DNA of 64,000 nucleotides from Lamellibrachia satsuma. Lineage: Eukaryota > Annelida > Polychaeta > Sabellida > Siboglinidae. The stretch covers positions 7,380,016 to 7,444,015 of the forward strand of contig BSQZ01000021.1 in NCBI GenBank assembly GCA_033239005.1. The letters run 5' to 3'. This document shows positions 11,897-24,777 of this stretch, one piece after another. The notes below the pieces were generated by a model. It did no database searches and was not told the DNA's origin. It worked only from the letters and a program-made list of their open reading frames with translations. The position numbers were made by a program, and so were the translations under genes. Position 1 is the first letter of the stretch; every line of letters starts with the position of its first letter.

Positions 11897-12530
11897 AGTT
11901 GGTACGTCACAAATCTACTTCTAAATGTATGATATATGGCGAACTAGGCAGACCACCACTAGTGATACAAATTAAGCAAAATATGGCTACTTTCTGGATT
12001 AAGCTAGCACAAGGAGAATATTCAAAGTCATCAGTGCTAATGTACAGATTATTACTCAACCTAAACAATTACAATGAGTATGAATCACTTTGGATAAAAA
12101 CTTTTCAAAATATTTTATATGCAAGTAGTATTTCTAATGTTAGGCATTTTCCTAATGTCGCCAATCACAAATGGCTAAATAACTGTCTTAAAATCAGACT
12201 TCATGGCGATTATAGTCAAACATGATCGTCAAATGCATTTCACAATGATAAATGTATTACCTATAGACTATTTAAAGAAGTATTCGAGTTTGAACCATAC
12301 TTAACATTGTTACCGGAGATATTAAGAATTGTTTTTACTCAATATAGGCTGGGTATCACAAAACTGTCTACTGAAAGAGGCAGGTGGTTCAATATTGATA
12401 GAAGTTAAAGGTATTGTACTTTGTGTAATATAAATGAGATTGGGGACGAATGTCATCTATTGCTTCAATGTGACACTTTAAAAGACCAGAGACATAGATA
12501 TCTGACTTTATTAATCACCTTAATTCTTTC
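11897..12530 (+). mobile_element. LINE ORF2 C-terminal fragment with zinc-knuckle-like end
   Basis: Reads YGELGRPPLVIQIKQNM, then FWIKLAQGEYS, YRLFKEVFEFEPYL, LGITKLSTERGRW, and CTLCN...GDECHLLLQC. This order (ELGRyPL, R-WhKL, fe.YL, gRw, C-x2-C...H-x4-C) is that of RT-associated C-terminal regions of LINEs with a CCHC-like knuckle. Two stops (~12222, ~12407) interrupt it. Confidence 0.65.
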
Positions 12531-12546
12531 AAGTTCTCACTGTCTA

Positions 12547-13170
12547 ATTGTTCTTCGAGTTTCTCATAACATTCCTGTAGTGATGTTGTCCTCTCTCGCT
12601 GCTATCCCGTTGTTATTCTTCATGTTTCTACTACTTTAATGAGTTATGCCAGCTGGTTGGAACTACAATACTAAAATATATGTATACCGCCCTATCATAC
12701 TAAGCCCAGGATTGGATAGTGACATTGGAACATTCGCTGTACTGACTGGAAGAGCAGAGACACCAGCTTCCAAATCAATCTTATGTTCAACAGAGCACTC
12801 GCAGTATCCACCCTCCTCTAAAGATGCAAGAGCTGGATTCAGAGACAGGGAATCGCACACAAGCATTTGAAACGAATTGCTTCAGTAGACTCCTCGGCAT
12901 TTCCGACACCGAATACAGAACTACCGAGTTTATTCCCTTGCCGGAAAACAAGAGCCCTTGTTGTCAATGATGAAACAACGAAAGCTCTCCCTCCTGGCTT
13001 GGACACGTCACCCGACACAACAATATTTAAAAAAAATTACCTACCTACCATGCAACGCACAGCAGAGGACGATCAACGCTGGTTGACACTGTGTGTGAAT
13101 GGCATCCTACGACTGTCCAGGTCAAGAGGTGAAGGTTAAGGTGTCCTGACTTTTAGCACTTGAAGGAGAC
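12547..13170 (+). mobile_element. Old LINE 3'-region fragment (paralogue of 16524-17170)
   Basis: Matches 16524-17170 over its length with many differences. It retains degenerate pieces such as KIYVYRPIILS and a region like KxxKLSWFxHxTRHxTxxKxILQ, the C-terminal pattern seen in RTE/L2-type LINE ORF2 proteins. No long frame survives. Confidence 0.55.
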
Positions 13171-13194
13171 GATGCCAAACAGTGTAAACTCCAC

Positions 13195-14022
<828 letters not shown>

Positions 14023-14397
14023 GTTCAGCCAGCACGGTCTTGGGCGAGCAAGCCAGGTTCGAGCCAGGTCTTCCCAGCCATCTTCATCTCTTCTCCAACA
14101 GTCCTTCTTTTTCCAGGTGGCGTCCATTTGAGAGCGGCGTGTGGAAGACTATTCCACATTATGTCAACTCTCCGTCATTCGTACGGAGTCCCCGTAATTT
14201 TTATATACAAACTCCCCGACTGTGGCGCCACTCGGCATATCTACTTTGATATAATGAAGAATAAGAAATGACTGGTGCCCAACATTGGAACCAGTGGGAA
14301 CACATCAAATAGCCGCCATTTTTAAGATGTTTAATGCGAATGTATTTTGGGCTTCTTAATGGCTAGACTCACGTAAAGCTGCACATGTTTATTTTCT

Positions 14398-14480
14398 ATT
14401 TTACTAGACCTACTTGCAGTGCGAATACCTATCATAATAAAATCATCAGATATCTGATAAGGGTGAGCTACAAATAAATC
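14398..14480 (+). mobile_element. Ancient CR1 3'-end relic
   Basis: Encodes a degenerate version of the CR1 ORF2 C-terminus (IIRYLIRVSYK, compare FKNRIDRYLIRAGYT in later copies). Its counterpart lies at ~40770-40845 in the other fucosyltransferase unit, so the insertion predates that duplication. Confidence 0.5.
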
Positions 14481-14886
14481 ATGAAAGAGTACTGGTTTTT
14501 TGTTTTATGCGGTGTAAATACGTAACATATTTAATGGGTGTTTTATCTTCAATGCAATTTGTTAACTTGTGGTGTTTTGTTTATGTGTTGTGGAGATAAG
14601 TCATGTTTGTTGAATGTTTTATTGACCTGCTTTGCACAAAATGGTGTTTGCCAATGAACATAAAATGTGTATTCAATGTGATTTAAAAGGCATTAAAGTG
14701 TGCAGTAACTGTTAGTGGTCGGAAAAAAACACAAACATGGACAACAACACTATCAATGTCCCGTGAGTGTTCATGCGTGACATTATCCGGTGTCAAACAG
14801 ACGGCTCATAGTTGGATGAGACAGCGGTCCCATCTAGACACAACACTAAATTTCCACAGATACGTAGCTGACAAAACATACAAACG

Positions 14887-16119
14887 ATGTTGTTTGCTCT
14901 GGAACGAAGAAGGGGTGGTAAGACTATTGTGGTGGCGTTCTCTTTGGTGGTAGTAGCAACGTGTTGTGTCTTGTCGTATTTGACCAACCGTGACGTGTTA
15001 TCTGCTCGAATCGACACTGGATTTAGTGCGGGATTCACTACAGCAGTGACCCACTTGGAACACGGCATCAACGTTACACACGGCACGAAGCAAAGCTTCC
15101 CTCTACCAGATGCCCAGCACCCTGTTGTCACGCTAAGCAGTCTCTCTTATTTTTTGAGTTCCATTGAGGAGGGAAATATGAACTCTAACTTGGCCATGCT
15201 GAAGCATTGGGGTTTTGACGACAGACACGATCGCCCCATCACACTGCGATACCGTTCGAATACTTCGGTGATTCTGGAGCCGAGACCGGACGCAGGACGT
15301 TTAACTGCGATATTCATTGGACGAACAGGCAACAGGATGTACACGTATGCCGCCTTGTACGGCATCGCGCGCAGAAGCGGCATGCGTCCCGTTATATCTG
15401 CAAACAACCCACTACTGAAGCTGTTCCACCTCAACGTGACCGTGGCTCAGAGTGATCGCCCCGGGCGAGGTTGGGTCCAGTACGTTCCCAAACACCATGA
15501 CAGACACATGAAGTACTTAGATCCACGGATCGATGTTGAACTCGTGGGAATGTTTAACGGGAATTGGGCATTATTCGGACACGTCATGCAAGATCTTGTC
15601 CAAAACCACTTCCGGTTCCGCGAAGCCATCCAGCAAGAAGCGGACAACTTCTTGCGGCGTTCGATGGCACAGTTCGACCTCTCGCCGTCAGACGTCGCGG
15701 TGATCGCAGTGCACATCCGGCGTACAGACTTACTACAACATCGCATACAAAAAGGAATATTACCGGCAGGTAAATCCTACTTCAGTCACGCTGTCGCGTT
15801 TTTCAACCGTCGCTTTGACAATAAGACGATGTACATTGTTTGTTCTGACGATATGAAATGGTCAAAGGTGAACTTCGTAACGGAAAGTCCAACTGTGTTC
15901 TCCGTCGGGCACAGTGCAGACGTCGACTTTGCTATTCTCTCTCGCTGTAACCACAGCATACTCACCACTGGCTCATTCGGCCAATGGTCAGCCTACTTGG
16001 CCGGTGGAGTTACTGTCAGTTACAAAGACGGATCTCCGACAGATGTCCCGCTCAAGACTGCCTACAGGAAAGTAAATCCGTCACAGAACCCCAGGAACGC
16101 ATGGATAGAGATGTCTTGA
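14887..16119 (+). CDS. GT11-family alpha-1,2-fucosyltransferase (single exon, intact)
   Basis: A 410-residue type II Golgi enzyme that would transfer fucose from GDP-fucose to galactose-terminated glycans. Seen: a short basic N-terminus (residues 1-12) and a signal anchor at ~13-33 (IVVAFSLVVVATCCVLSYL). A stem and two NVT/NTS-type glycosylation sequons follow. Catalytic motifs in order: IFIGRTGNRMYTYAALYG (~142-160), the GDP-fucose motif HIRRTD (~276-281), VCSDDMKW (~318), and ILTTGSFGQWSAYLAGG (~358-374). Order and length match animal GT11 enzymes. The start was chosen because ATG 14887 directly precedes the basic-plus-anchor sequence. It is the only intact copy of three in the window. No intron is visible. 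Acceptor specificity cannot be told from sequence. Confidence 0.9.
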   Translation: MLFALERRRGGKTIVVAFSLVVVATCCVLSYLTNRDVLSARIDTGFSAGFTTAVTHLEHGINVTHGTKQSFPLPDAQHPVVTLSSLSYFLSSIEEGNMNSNLAMLKHWGFDDRHDRPITLRYRSNTSVILEPRPDAGRLTAIFIGRTGNRMYTYAALYGIARRSGMRPVISANNPLLKLFHLNVTVAQSDRPGRGWVQYVPKHHDRHMKYLDPRIDVELVGMFNGNWALFGHVMQDLVQNHFRFREAIQQEADNFLRRSMAQFDLSPSDVAVIAVHIRRTDLLQHRIQKGILPAGKSYFSHAVAFFNRRFDNKTMYIVCSDDMKWSKVNFVTESPTVFSVGHSADVDFAILSRCNHSILTTGSFGQWSAYLAGGVTVSYKDGSPTDVPLKTAYRKVNPSQNPRNAWIEMS

Positions 16120-16295
16120 ACTACTGTGCAGTGATTGTGCTATCCAACAACACTCACAAACCTGCACTAACGGAAGCGTGACATTGCATCGCTTGTTGTA
16201 ATCCTACTATTCCGAGGGAGCAGTTCTTCGTAAATTTCCCATACAGTGATCTTTGTTGTGAACAATGTTCTTGTGTTTTACTGCAAATTTATTTA

Positions 16296-16510
16296 AATTT
16301 ACTCAACGGATCTACCTGTCTTATGTAATCCGGCAAAGCGTTCCATAATGTCGGTCCGGACACGGAGAAAACACTTGCAGTAGCGCTCCAGCTTGTAGCG
16401 CGGCACTACCAGCAGACGCACGTGTGTTACCTGGTGCAGGGTCATGTAACGCGGAGCAAACAAGGACCAGTAGTTTGTACTGGACCCGCCAGCGAACGGG
16501 AATCCAACGT
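16296..16510 (-). mobile_element. LINE ORF2 C-terminal relic in the fucosyltransferase 3' flank
   Basis: The minus strand reads ASVFSVSGPTLWNALPDYIR and continues RQVDPLSKFK then a stop. This is the common end of L2/CR1-type LINE ORF2 proteins (fSvagPtlWNsLP..iR). Upstream VTHVRLLVVPRYKLERY is in another frame. Shared with 42557-42772 and partly with 265-314. Confidence 0.7.
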
Positions 16511-16523
16511 TATGCCTAGTGGT

Positions 16524-17170
16524 TCTTCGTGTTTCTTATAACATTCCTGTAGTGATGTTGTCCTCTCCCGCTGCCGTGTTGTTCTTCATATTTCTTATAA
16601 CATTCTAGTAGGGAACCTGTTTTGTTCCTGGTAGGAATTACAATACTAAAATGTATTTATGCCGCTCTATCATACTAGGCCCAGGTTTGGATAGTGACAT
16701 TGGAACATTCGCTGTACAGACTGGACGAGCAGAGACACCAGCTTCCAAACCAATCTTATGTTCAACAGAGCACTCGCAGTATCCACCCTCCTCTAACGAT
16801 GGAAGAGCTGGAATCAGAGACATTTAGACGCACACAAGCATCTGACATTAATTGCTTTAGGAGACTCCTCCGCATTTTTGATACCGAACACGGAATGACC
16901 GAATATGTGCTGATTCCCTTGCCGGAAAACACGAGTCGTTGTTGTCAGTGGTGAAACAACAAAAGCTTTCCTGATTTGAACACATCACCCGACACAACAC
17001 CATTTCAAAAAGTATTTTGCAAGGCGGACGGGGCCACATCGAAACCTACCGACCCTGCAACGTACAGCAGAGGACGGGCAACGCTGGCAGGGACTGTGTG
17101 TGAGTGGCACCCTACGACCGTCTCGATCAAGGTACGAAGGTTAAGGTGTACTGACTGTTAGCACTTGAGG
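16524..17170 (+). mobile_element. Old LINE 3'-region fragment (paralogue of 12547-13170)
   Basis: Degenerate ORF2 C-terminal pattern with stops and frameshifts (MYLCRSIIL, ESLLSVVKQQKLS, HITRHNTISKSILQG). It lies between the fucosyltransferase unit and the Penelope-like fragment. Confidence 0.55.
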
Positions 17171-17189
17171 AGGAGAGATGCCACAAAGT

Positions 17190-18057
17190 GTAGCAGAAAA
17201 TAATAGCCACAGCACCGGTAAATTGCCAATCGAGAAACTGGAAACGATATGTGGACGATGTAATTTGCCTGGTACACACAGGAAAGGCACAGAAATTACA
17301 ACAACATATGAACACTGTAGACCCCACAGGGAGCATCATTTTCACGCGGGAAGATGAAGAGAACAACAGCATGCCATTATTGGATGCGAAGTTCACCAGG
17401 AAGGAGGATGGCAGTGTGAAGTCTACAGTGTACAGGAAGAAGACGCACACTGACCAATACTTGAAATTTGCGTCCCACCACCCAGAACCCTTCTGAACAG
17501 GTGTGAGACGATAACTTCAGATGAGGGGGACAATAAGGAAGAGGTGGAACACTTGAGAGAAGTTCTAAGTGTATGTGGCTATCCATCCTGGGCCTTGAAC
17601 GAGGTGATAGATAGCAGTAAGAAGAAAAAGAACAACAAAAAGCAAATGACAGAAATTACAGGAGCCAAATAGTCATACGTAGAGATTGTCTCAGAGAGAA
17701 TACAACAAGTACTGAAGAGAAGAAGTATGGAGTAGCAACAGCCATGTGTCCCCACATCACCCTCAGGCGCTTGTTGGTACATCCCAAGGACAAAGTAGAG
17801 CTAGAAGAACAGGGTGAACTGGTGTACCAAATACCATGCAAGAACTGTGGTGCTGAGTACATTGGGGAGACAGGAAGACTACTAAAAACACGATTGGAGG
17901 AACACAGAAAGGATGTAGACAACACGAAAAAAAGAGAACTACACAAGGAGCGGAAAAAAAGATTGATGTCTACCATCAATAAATCCGCCCTTACAGAACA
18001 TGCGACAACTGAAAACCACATCATAGACTGGGAGGGAGTAAAAATTCAGGAAAGCTA
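17190..18057 (+). mobile_element. Penelope-like element fragment: RT end plus GIY-YIG endonuclease
   Basis: Starts inside the RT at RYVDDVICLVH (the YxDD catalytic box, here YVDD). It continues with LLDAKFTRKEDGSVKSTVYRK and, after a frameshift near 17490, with LLNRCETI and VLSVCGYPSWALNEVI. The C-terminus has a GIY-YIG nuclease: GELVYQIPCKNCGAEYIGET then GRLLKTRLEEHR (~17810-17910). RT followed by GIY-YIG identifies Penelope-like elements. At least one frameshift and a TAG (~17670) make it inactive; the 5' part is missing. Confidence 0.85.
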
Positions 18058-18402
18058 GAACACCCTCCAACAGAGACGAGGGCAATTACGAACTGCCTCA
18101 CGTGTACGATGACGTCATTCAGCGTCATCGGTGCTGATGAATTCAACGTGATACGTTGACGAAAAGCTTGACCAGGCAAATTAAGCACACCTTGGATATT
18201 TAAAATGAAAGTTATCTGATTTGAAAATGAACTATCCTGAAGAATGTTCAGTAAAAATATGCATTTCTGTGTTTTAATTGCGTGTGCGTGCCTCATTGCG
18301 TGTAATCGTGTATATGTTTCAGGGTTACTTATATTTTGTTCTGTGTGCTATATAAGACATATCATATTCTTAGAAATTAGTTTTATTCACATTATCATCA
18401 TA

Positions 18403-18596
<194 letters not shown>

Positions 18597-18599
18597 TAG

Positions 18600-18670
18600 T
18601 GTTTTGGATTTTCGGTCGAGGGGACGGGGGTTCGAAACCCCCTATTCCAGTTTCAAGACATGTGCAATTT
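18600..18670 (+). other. Possible tRNA-like B-box (SINE relic)
   Basis: GGGGGTTCGAAACCCCC resembles the T-arm/B-box of tRNA-derived SINEs. The A-box side is replaced by (GT)n and no complete cloverleaf can be formed. Confidence 0.2.
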
Positions 18671-18785
18671 CGTTCACCCCACATTGCCTTTTTTTTCTAA
18701 AGAGACAATTGAAGCCGTTGGTCCTTTCTATCTGGTTTGTAGCCATACTCCATGCTTGGAAATGGAAATAAAATGTATGTGTATG

Positions 18786-19174
<389 letters not shown>

Positions 19175-19742
19175 CATGCGAACTATATAAATGTATTTAT
19201 TATTATTATATGTGTGCGCGTGCTTGCATGCATAAAAATGCCATCTCATACGCGCATCGCCAAGACTACCATAAAATCGAAACTGCGGCGGCATTGCTAT
19301 GATTGCAACGAAACATCGTACAATTATGTATTTATGTGTTTTAGTTGTGTGTGCGTGCGTGTTTCATTGCTTGAAATTATGTATATGTCTCAGTATTACT
19401 TGTAATTGTCCTTTGTGTTATATATGGCGTCATATTTTTAGATAATTAGTTTTATTCATATTATCATTATATTGTGTTGTATATGTATTTTAAGTATCTC
19501 CGAATGGACTTTCTCCAGATTTACGGCGCTACGTTAATGTCAATTGCAATTTGAATACAATAATTACGTTGGCACTAGTAATAACGCATAATTTAAAACG
19601 TACTATCAAATCTAATACACACGACCTCAATAATTATCGTATTATTACTTTGTAGCAAAATTAGTTAGTAGTATGTATCTGTTGATACCACTTATTTCTC
19701 TAGAGATCAGCGGTTGCTGCCTCCCATAATCAGTATGAAGTT
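19175..19742. other. No gene recognised
   Basis: Parts of 19320-19470 resemble 18260-18400 (GTGTGCGTGC...TATGTCTCAG...GTGCTATATA...CATATTATCATTATATTGTGT), so this is a diverged local duplicate of the sequence left of the (GT)n tract. No exon seen. Confidence 0.45.
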
Positions 19743-20235
19743 AAACTGTGTACTTTGGGTACAGTAATATTGTACGCTAGGTGGCTATGTATTCTAGTTG
19801 TTTACTGTGGGTACAGTGAATATGTATTTTAACTGTGTACTGTGTATATGTATTGTACCGTTGTACTATGGGTTGAGTGACTTTGAATTGTAGCTGTATA
19901 CTGTGGGTACAGCGACTATGTATTCTAGCTGTGTACTTTGGGTACAGTGAATATGTATTATAGCTGTGTACTCTTTGTACAGTGACTAAGTATTCTAGCT
20001 GTGTAATGTGGGTATAGTAACTATGTACTGTAGCAGAGTACTGTGGCTACAGTGACTATGTACTTTAGCTGTGTACTGTGGTTACATTGATTATGTATAT
20101 ATTCTAGTTGTGTACTGTGGGTACAGTTACTATGTATTCTAGCTGTGTGCTGTGGGTACAGTGACTATGTATTATAGTAGAGTACTGTGGGTACAGTTAC
20201 TATGTATTCTAGATGTGTACTGTGGGTACAGTAGA
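19743..20235. repeat. ~35-bp minisatellite
   Basis: Around a dozen imperfect units based on TGTGTACTGTGGGTACAGTG followed by ACTATGTATTCTAGC. Units differ by substitutions and small indels. Confidence 0.9.
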
Positions 20236-20729
20236 TAGCTGTAGTGTGCACTATAGTCGCACTAATGACGGCTATTGTTCGACTGACGATACGATATATC
20301 AACACGTATTTCCACGACGTGAATATCATTTGCAGAGTGCTGTTGACTGTGTAACAATATTGACATATAACGAAAATATGCGTATGACAAGAGACTTTAG
20401 AGTCCTCTGTCTAACGTTTGTGGACGATATTGTGTCATTATTTTCAAATATTTAATAAAATGTCCTTGTACTCTGATTCAATAGGAGAATTATGGGTAAA
20501 TTGTAGGAATTATGGGTAAACTGTAGGAGGTATATTATACACGATCATTCTTAATACATCACACAAAGTCCAACCGCTTGCATCACGAATAAACTCCAAC
20601 CACAGTCTTGCTTCCGTACGCCGCTGCTCCATTGCGATTATTTCGACCAGCTGCTGCTCGAATTCGTTGATAAACCAGCCACTTCAGCCTACAACAGAAC
20701 GCAGCTGTTTACTTAAAAAACGAGTCCAC
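20236..20729. other. No gene recognised
   Basis: Contains a duplicated AGGA(G/A)TTATGGGTAAA(T/C)TG motif at ~20483-20530. Otherwise nothing supported. Confidence 0.45.
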
Positions 20730-21110
20730 TGTTTCGGTTAAGTATCGAGTTACATCGTCAACAACATGCATCGGTCTACGCTGTGATTTAACGCTATATA
20801 TAGAATCCACTGTTTCAGTTAGGTATCGAGTTACAACCTAACGCAATCGATTCAGTCCGTATACATCGTATTTATAATAGCCATTAAATATTGAGCAACA
20901 ATTACACAACGCTATTTAAAAAGTTAGTGTTTCGGTTAAGTATCGAGTTACATCGTCAACAACATGCATCGGTCTACGCTGTGATTTAACGCTATATATA
21001 GAATCCACTGTTTCGGTTAGGTATCGAGTTACAACCTAACGCAATCGATTCAGTCCGTATACATCGTATTTATAATAGTCATTCAATATCGAGCAACAAT
21101 CCACCAACCT
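20730..21110. repeat. 198-bp tandem duplication
   Basis: The stretch starting GTTTCGGTTAAGTATCGAG at 20731 recurs at 20929 and runs for ~190 bp with few changes. Within each unit GTTTC(G/A)GTTAGGTATCGAG occurs again, so it has a nested structure. Confidence 0.9.
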
Positions 21111-21630
21111 TCGTAGTTTCCACAAGCCTATTTCCTGCGAACTGCTAAAATTCCACCAATTTTTCGGCCTGCAACACAACGCAGTCGTTCGTAGTCCACT
21201 GGATATCGAATTACAACAACAACAGATTACCACATCGGTTCGAATATAGACCAGTGTCGCACTGATTACCACATCGACTCAAATATAGGATAGCAGATCG
21301 GACCAATATCGTGCTCCGATCGAGACGGTTACTAAGGTCCTTACCAGGTTAATGACCCTCCTGTAAATAGATCAATGACCACTGTAGCCTACAACACAAC
21401 GCACTGTCCGTTAGGTGTCCCCGCCCGTCAGCCCGCCAACCCGCCCGTCAGCAAACCATGCAGTCACTAGGTCACGCTACGGTCGCTAAGGGCGCTGATA
21501 TTACCCAGAAGGCTCTGCGCTAATGGCGGATAATCACGTGACCTTCAGGACGCTCTCTGATTGGCTGAGCGCTCAACTGACAGTGATTAATGGACATGTG
21601 CTCCAGCTTTAGGGGTATATAACCTAATAC
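21111..21630. other. No gene recognised; left flank of CR1 copy B
   Basis: Higher-GC sequence, including 21420-21460 with CCCGCCCGTCAGC repeats. No ORF1 of the CR1 family is present here. Confidence 0.45.
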
Positions 21631-21639
21631 AGTACTACT

Positions 21640-23089
21640 CATGGGGGTCACTTAGAGATGCCTCAGGCAGGACAAGAGGCCACTAGTACAGATAAACCAA
21701 TAACAGAATGTCCGAAAAACATGTCTGAAGCAGGTTATATATGTGTTTGTTTAAATGCTAGGAGTATAGTAAATAATAAAAACGAATTAAACATTATGGT
21801 AGAAGATATTGACCGTCACATAATTGGTATAACCGAATCATGGGTCAACACAGACATTACAGATGCTGAATTAGGATTTGCAGGATACGTAATATTTAGG
21901 AGAGATCGAATAGGAAAAAGGGGCGGGGGAGTTATTTCATATGTTAAAGAATCTATTCAGGCTTATGAAATAAAATTAGAAAGCGAAGCAGAATACGATG
22001 AAGCTGTTTGGTGCAAAATAGTTTCAGGAAATTCAAAATTAACTATTGGATTAGTTTACGGAAGTCGAAACATAAACGAAGAGGATAACACAAAAATACA
22101 AAATGCTGTAAAGGAAGTTAGTAAAGGGGAATGTATCATAATGGGAGATTTTAACCATGGATATATACAACGGAAATCTCTAGAGAGAACAGGGGGTGAG
22201 GACCAACAATTTCTATTTTTAATTCAGGAGAGCTTCCTTACTCAGCATGTGCTAGAACCAACCAGGGGAGAAAATGTATTAGATATAGTTTTATCATCAC
22301 AAACAGAATTAGTGGACAAAGTAAAAATGCATGAACCATTGGGTAACAGTGACCACAATCAAATACATTTTGACATCAATGTAAAATCAGAAAGTAAAAA
22401 TAAAAAACGTTTAGGAGAAACTTCCACAAAGGTAACTATAAAGATATGAGAAAATACTTAGCAAATCTAGATTGGAATAACATGCTGATGAATAAGACCG
22501 CAATTGAATGTTGGAATATTCTAATATATGAAATTGAGAGTATCATCGATAAATTTGTTCCCTTGAAAAACCAAGAAAAACGGTCTAGAAAGAAACACTT
22601 GTCAAAAGAAGCTATTAAAAAAATAGTGTTTAAGCAAACTATGCGGAGAGTATATAGGATTACCAGAAAGGATGAAGACTATGCAAATTATAAAGAGGCA
22701 CTTAACCTAGCTACAACTGAAATTAGAAAATCTAAAAGACCCTTTGAAAAAAAAATTGGCAGGTAATATAAAAAATTACAGCAAGAGTTTATATGCTTAT
22801 GTAAGGAGTAAACAGAAAGTTCGAGATAAGGTCGGATCACTGGAAAACAATAGGGGAAACATAATTTCAGACGAGTTTTAATGGCAGAGGTCCTGAATGA
22901 GTAATTCAGCTCAGTTTTTACCACAGAAGATATCAGCTCACTTCCAGTTCCATTTACTAAATTTGAGGGCAATACATCAGAACATTTAGGGCAGTTATTT
23001 GTAACTCCTGAAATGATAGCAAAGACAATTAAGAAGATCAGAGATAATAAATCACCTGGAGTTGATGGGATACCACCAAAACGGCTTAA
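21640..23089 (+). mobile_element. CR1-like LINE copy B, 5' half (older subfamily, split by the Kolobok-like element)
   Basis: ORF2 starts just right of a GGGGGTCACTTAGAG motif equivalent to the ORF1/ORF2 junction of copies E and F. The endonuclease is at 21658-22449, with LNARSIVNNKNELN, ITESW, GGGVISYVKES, IMGDFNHGYIQ and GNSDHNQIHFD. A frameshift at ~22410-22446 leads into 22446-22766, and degenerate linker follows to SPGVDGIPPKRL at ~23050-23086. The frame resumes at 34319 after the inserted transposon, with TTAA duplicated. Clearly more diverged than copies A, E and F. Confidence 0.92.
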
Positions 23090-23102
23090 AGTAAAAGCCC
23101 AA
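23090..23102 (+). repeat. Left terminal inverted repeat
   Basis: AGTAAAAGCCCAA next to TTAA; exact reverse complement at 34306-34318. Confidence 0.92.
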
Positions 23103-23270
23103 CCTCACGACAGTTTTTAGCGAAATTATCAATAATAGCAGTACTAAACTATAGCTGATAACCCTACCCATCAAAACGGACTGATTAACAGAGAAAACCG
23201 ATTAATTTGTAACTCGCCCCAGCAATGGACATTGCCCGCAGCGAGAATGTTCCTCGGGTAACCTTTGACC

Positions 23271-23290
23271 CGTGACGTAGCAGCGGGAAC
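23271..23290 (+). promoter_or_regulatory. Subterminal 20-bp motif, left copy
   Basis: CGTGACGTAGCAGCGGGAAC, 37 bp upstream of the P2RX7-C gene ATG. The exact reverse complement is at 34108-34127, ~46 bp upstream of the transposase start. TGACGTAG is close to a CRE/ATF half-site. It could be a shared promoter element or a transposase (THAP) binding site. Confidence 0.6.
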
Positions 23291-23327
23291 CTTTTCGTTA
23301 CAGCGGTATCGCAGGCAACGAAGCGAA

Positions 23328-24777
23328 ATGGCGGAAACAGAATTTGATGACACCAGCGTTGATTCTGAAAGTTTTAATGACGACAACAGCAGTGACAGGA
23401 GTAGTAACATTTCTGTTGACTTGTATGATTCGGTAGATGGGTATCGGTTCGAGCCAACTGTCACCGACTCCGAGAGTGACGCTGACGATGCGGACCGTCG
23501 GGCTAATGACACTGGGGATCCACTCGTCCCCACACGACTGGACAACACTGACTGGTATAAATATAAATCATTCCATTAGCATAATGTAAATTAAGTATGT
23601 TAGTTGTGATGAATAATGAATGGCACATGCAGTTAGTTGTCTTAACTTCGTGCATCGCTCAATGCCATGGCAACGCAGTATTGTCGGGTTTTCTATGACG
23701 TATATCCTCCTTTCTGACTATGCCAAACTCGCAGAGCTCTACATTTGTTTATAACCGTTTCCATGCATTCACTCGGTGTAAGCTATTCAGAGTAATACAT
23801 TTGGAATATGCACTGCATAATCATAAATGACAAACTGCACTTGTTAGTTAGTTATTGTAATGCATTTTTGTTGGCATTTCTACATTTATCCGCCAGTGTC
23901 AGTGAACTTACATATGGTTTGACTGGCCCAATTTAACACCAAACAATGATTTCTTTGCAGGTGTCAGTGTGGTCAGTGCCAATCACTGGACACAGAAGAA
24001 GAATGTTTGTGTTGCCGAGAAATTGACCCTGTGGTGAGCACCATACAGAAGTCTCAGTCTGCGGCTGACGTGCAGTGCATCACTCAGCACGAAGGTTTCC
24101 AGCCAGTAGTGTTAGACGTCAACGTCCTCCAGACTGCCTACTTCAACTATAGGCAGCAGTATGGACCTCTGAATTTAGCCAACAATGAGTGAGTAGTATG
24201 CATTTATCCAAACGTGATGAGGTTATGAGAAATATTCAAGGCACATAAGTATACCACAAGTATACTAAACATTTTTTAAGATGAAAAACACCTGATATAT
24301 TTTTGATATTGCTTATTTAATAACTGCTCGACAAAGAAGAGACTAAAATAGTTGCATTTGAGTGATATAAAAAACGTTTATTCATCACATACTTATGGAA
24401 AATATAACGTGTTGGTATCCAATCAGCCTCGTGGACAAAGTATGCAAAACCATAAAAAGCCACAGTTTCAAGAATTAATCACCATGCATGAATACATCAT
24501 TTTTCATTATTCATCGGCAACACTCATAATACACTGGACATTTTATTAAGTATTTTTCTAATTTCCATCGTCTTTGTATCTTCCGTGTGTGTATTTGCTT
24601 GGTTTTGTTTTCAGACAGTTTCGTTATGTGGGCTACAGACAGCTGGCTAGGTGGTGCTGGGGATGGCTCGGCAAGGACGTCAGAGTGATTCTGCCAGCAT
24701 GTGCAGTACACAAGCTTCTGGAGACATTTCCACTTGCCCCTGGCCAACAACGAGTTGGATACAGGGATAGGCTGTAA
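23328..24777 (+). CDS. P2RX7 C-terminal (zinc-ballast) domain protein, transposon-borne, 3 exons
   Basis: Exons 23328-23554, 23961-24188 and 24615-24777 (donors GTATAA and GTGAGT; acceptors TTTGCAG and TTTTCAG) join in frame to 205 residues. Residues 1-74 are acidic and Ser/Asp-rich. From ~75 comes the domain otherwise known as the cytoplasmic ballast of vertebrate P2X7: a CQCGQCQ and ECLCC cysteine cluster, CITQHEGFQPVVLD, FRYVGYRQLARWCWGWLG, VRVILPACAV, FP and a YRDRL end. The P2X channel part is absent. Known: in P2X7 this domain binds zinc and guanine nucleotide. Its role in a transposon is unknown; a DNA- or partner-binding accessory is possible. The frame is uninterrupted although the transposase is broken. 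ATG 23328 is the only ATG ahead of the domain in frame. Confidence 0.85.

Larger units (their letters stand above)
14023..16510. repeat. Fucosyltransferase duplication unit, copy 1
   Basis: Homologous to 40397-42772. It covers ~860 bp upstream of the start codon, the coding exon, and ~390 bp downstream including an old LINE fragment. More diverged than segmental duplication A. Confidence 0.9.

Noticed and set aside
18600..18670. tRNA gene
   Set aside because: Only a B-box-like GGTTCGAAACC is present; no acceptor stem, D-arm or anticodon arm.
19743..21110. CRISPR-like spaced repeats
   Set aside because: Units are contiguous and diverged, without constant repeat and unique spacers, and the genome is eukaryotic.
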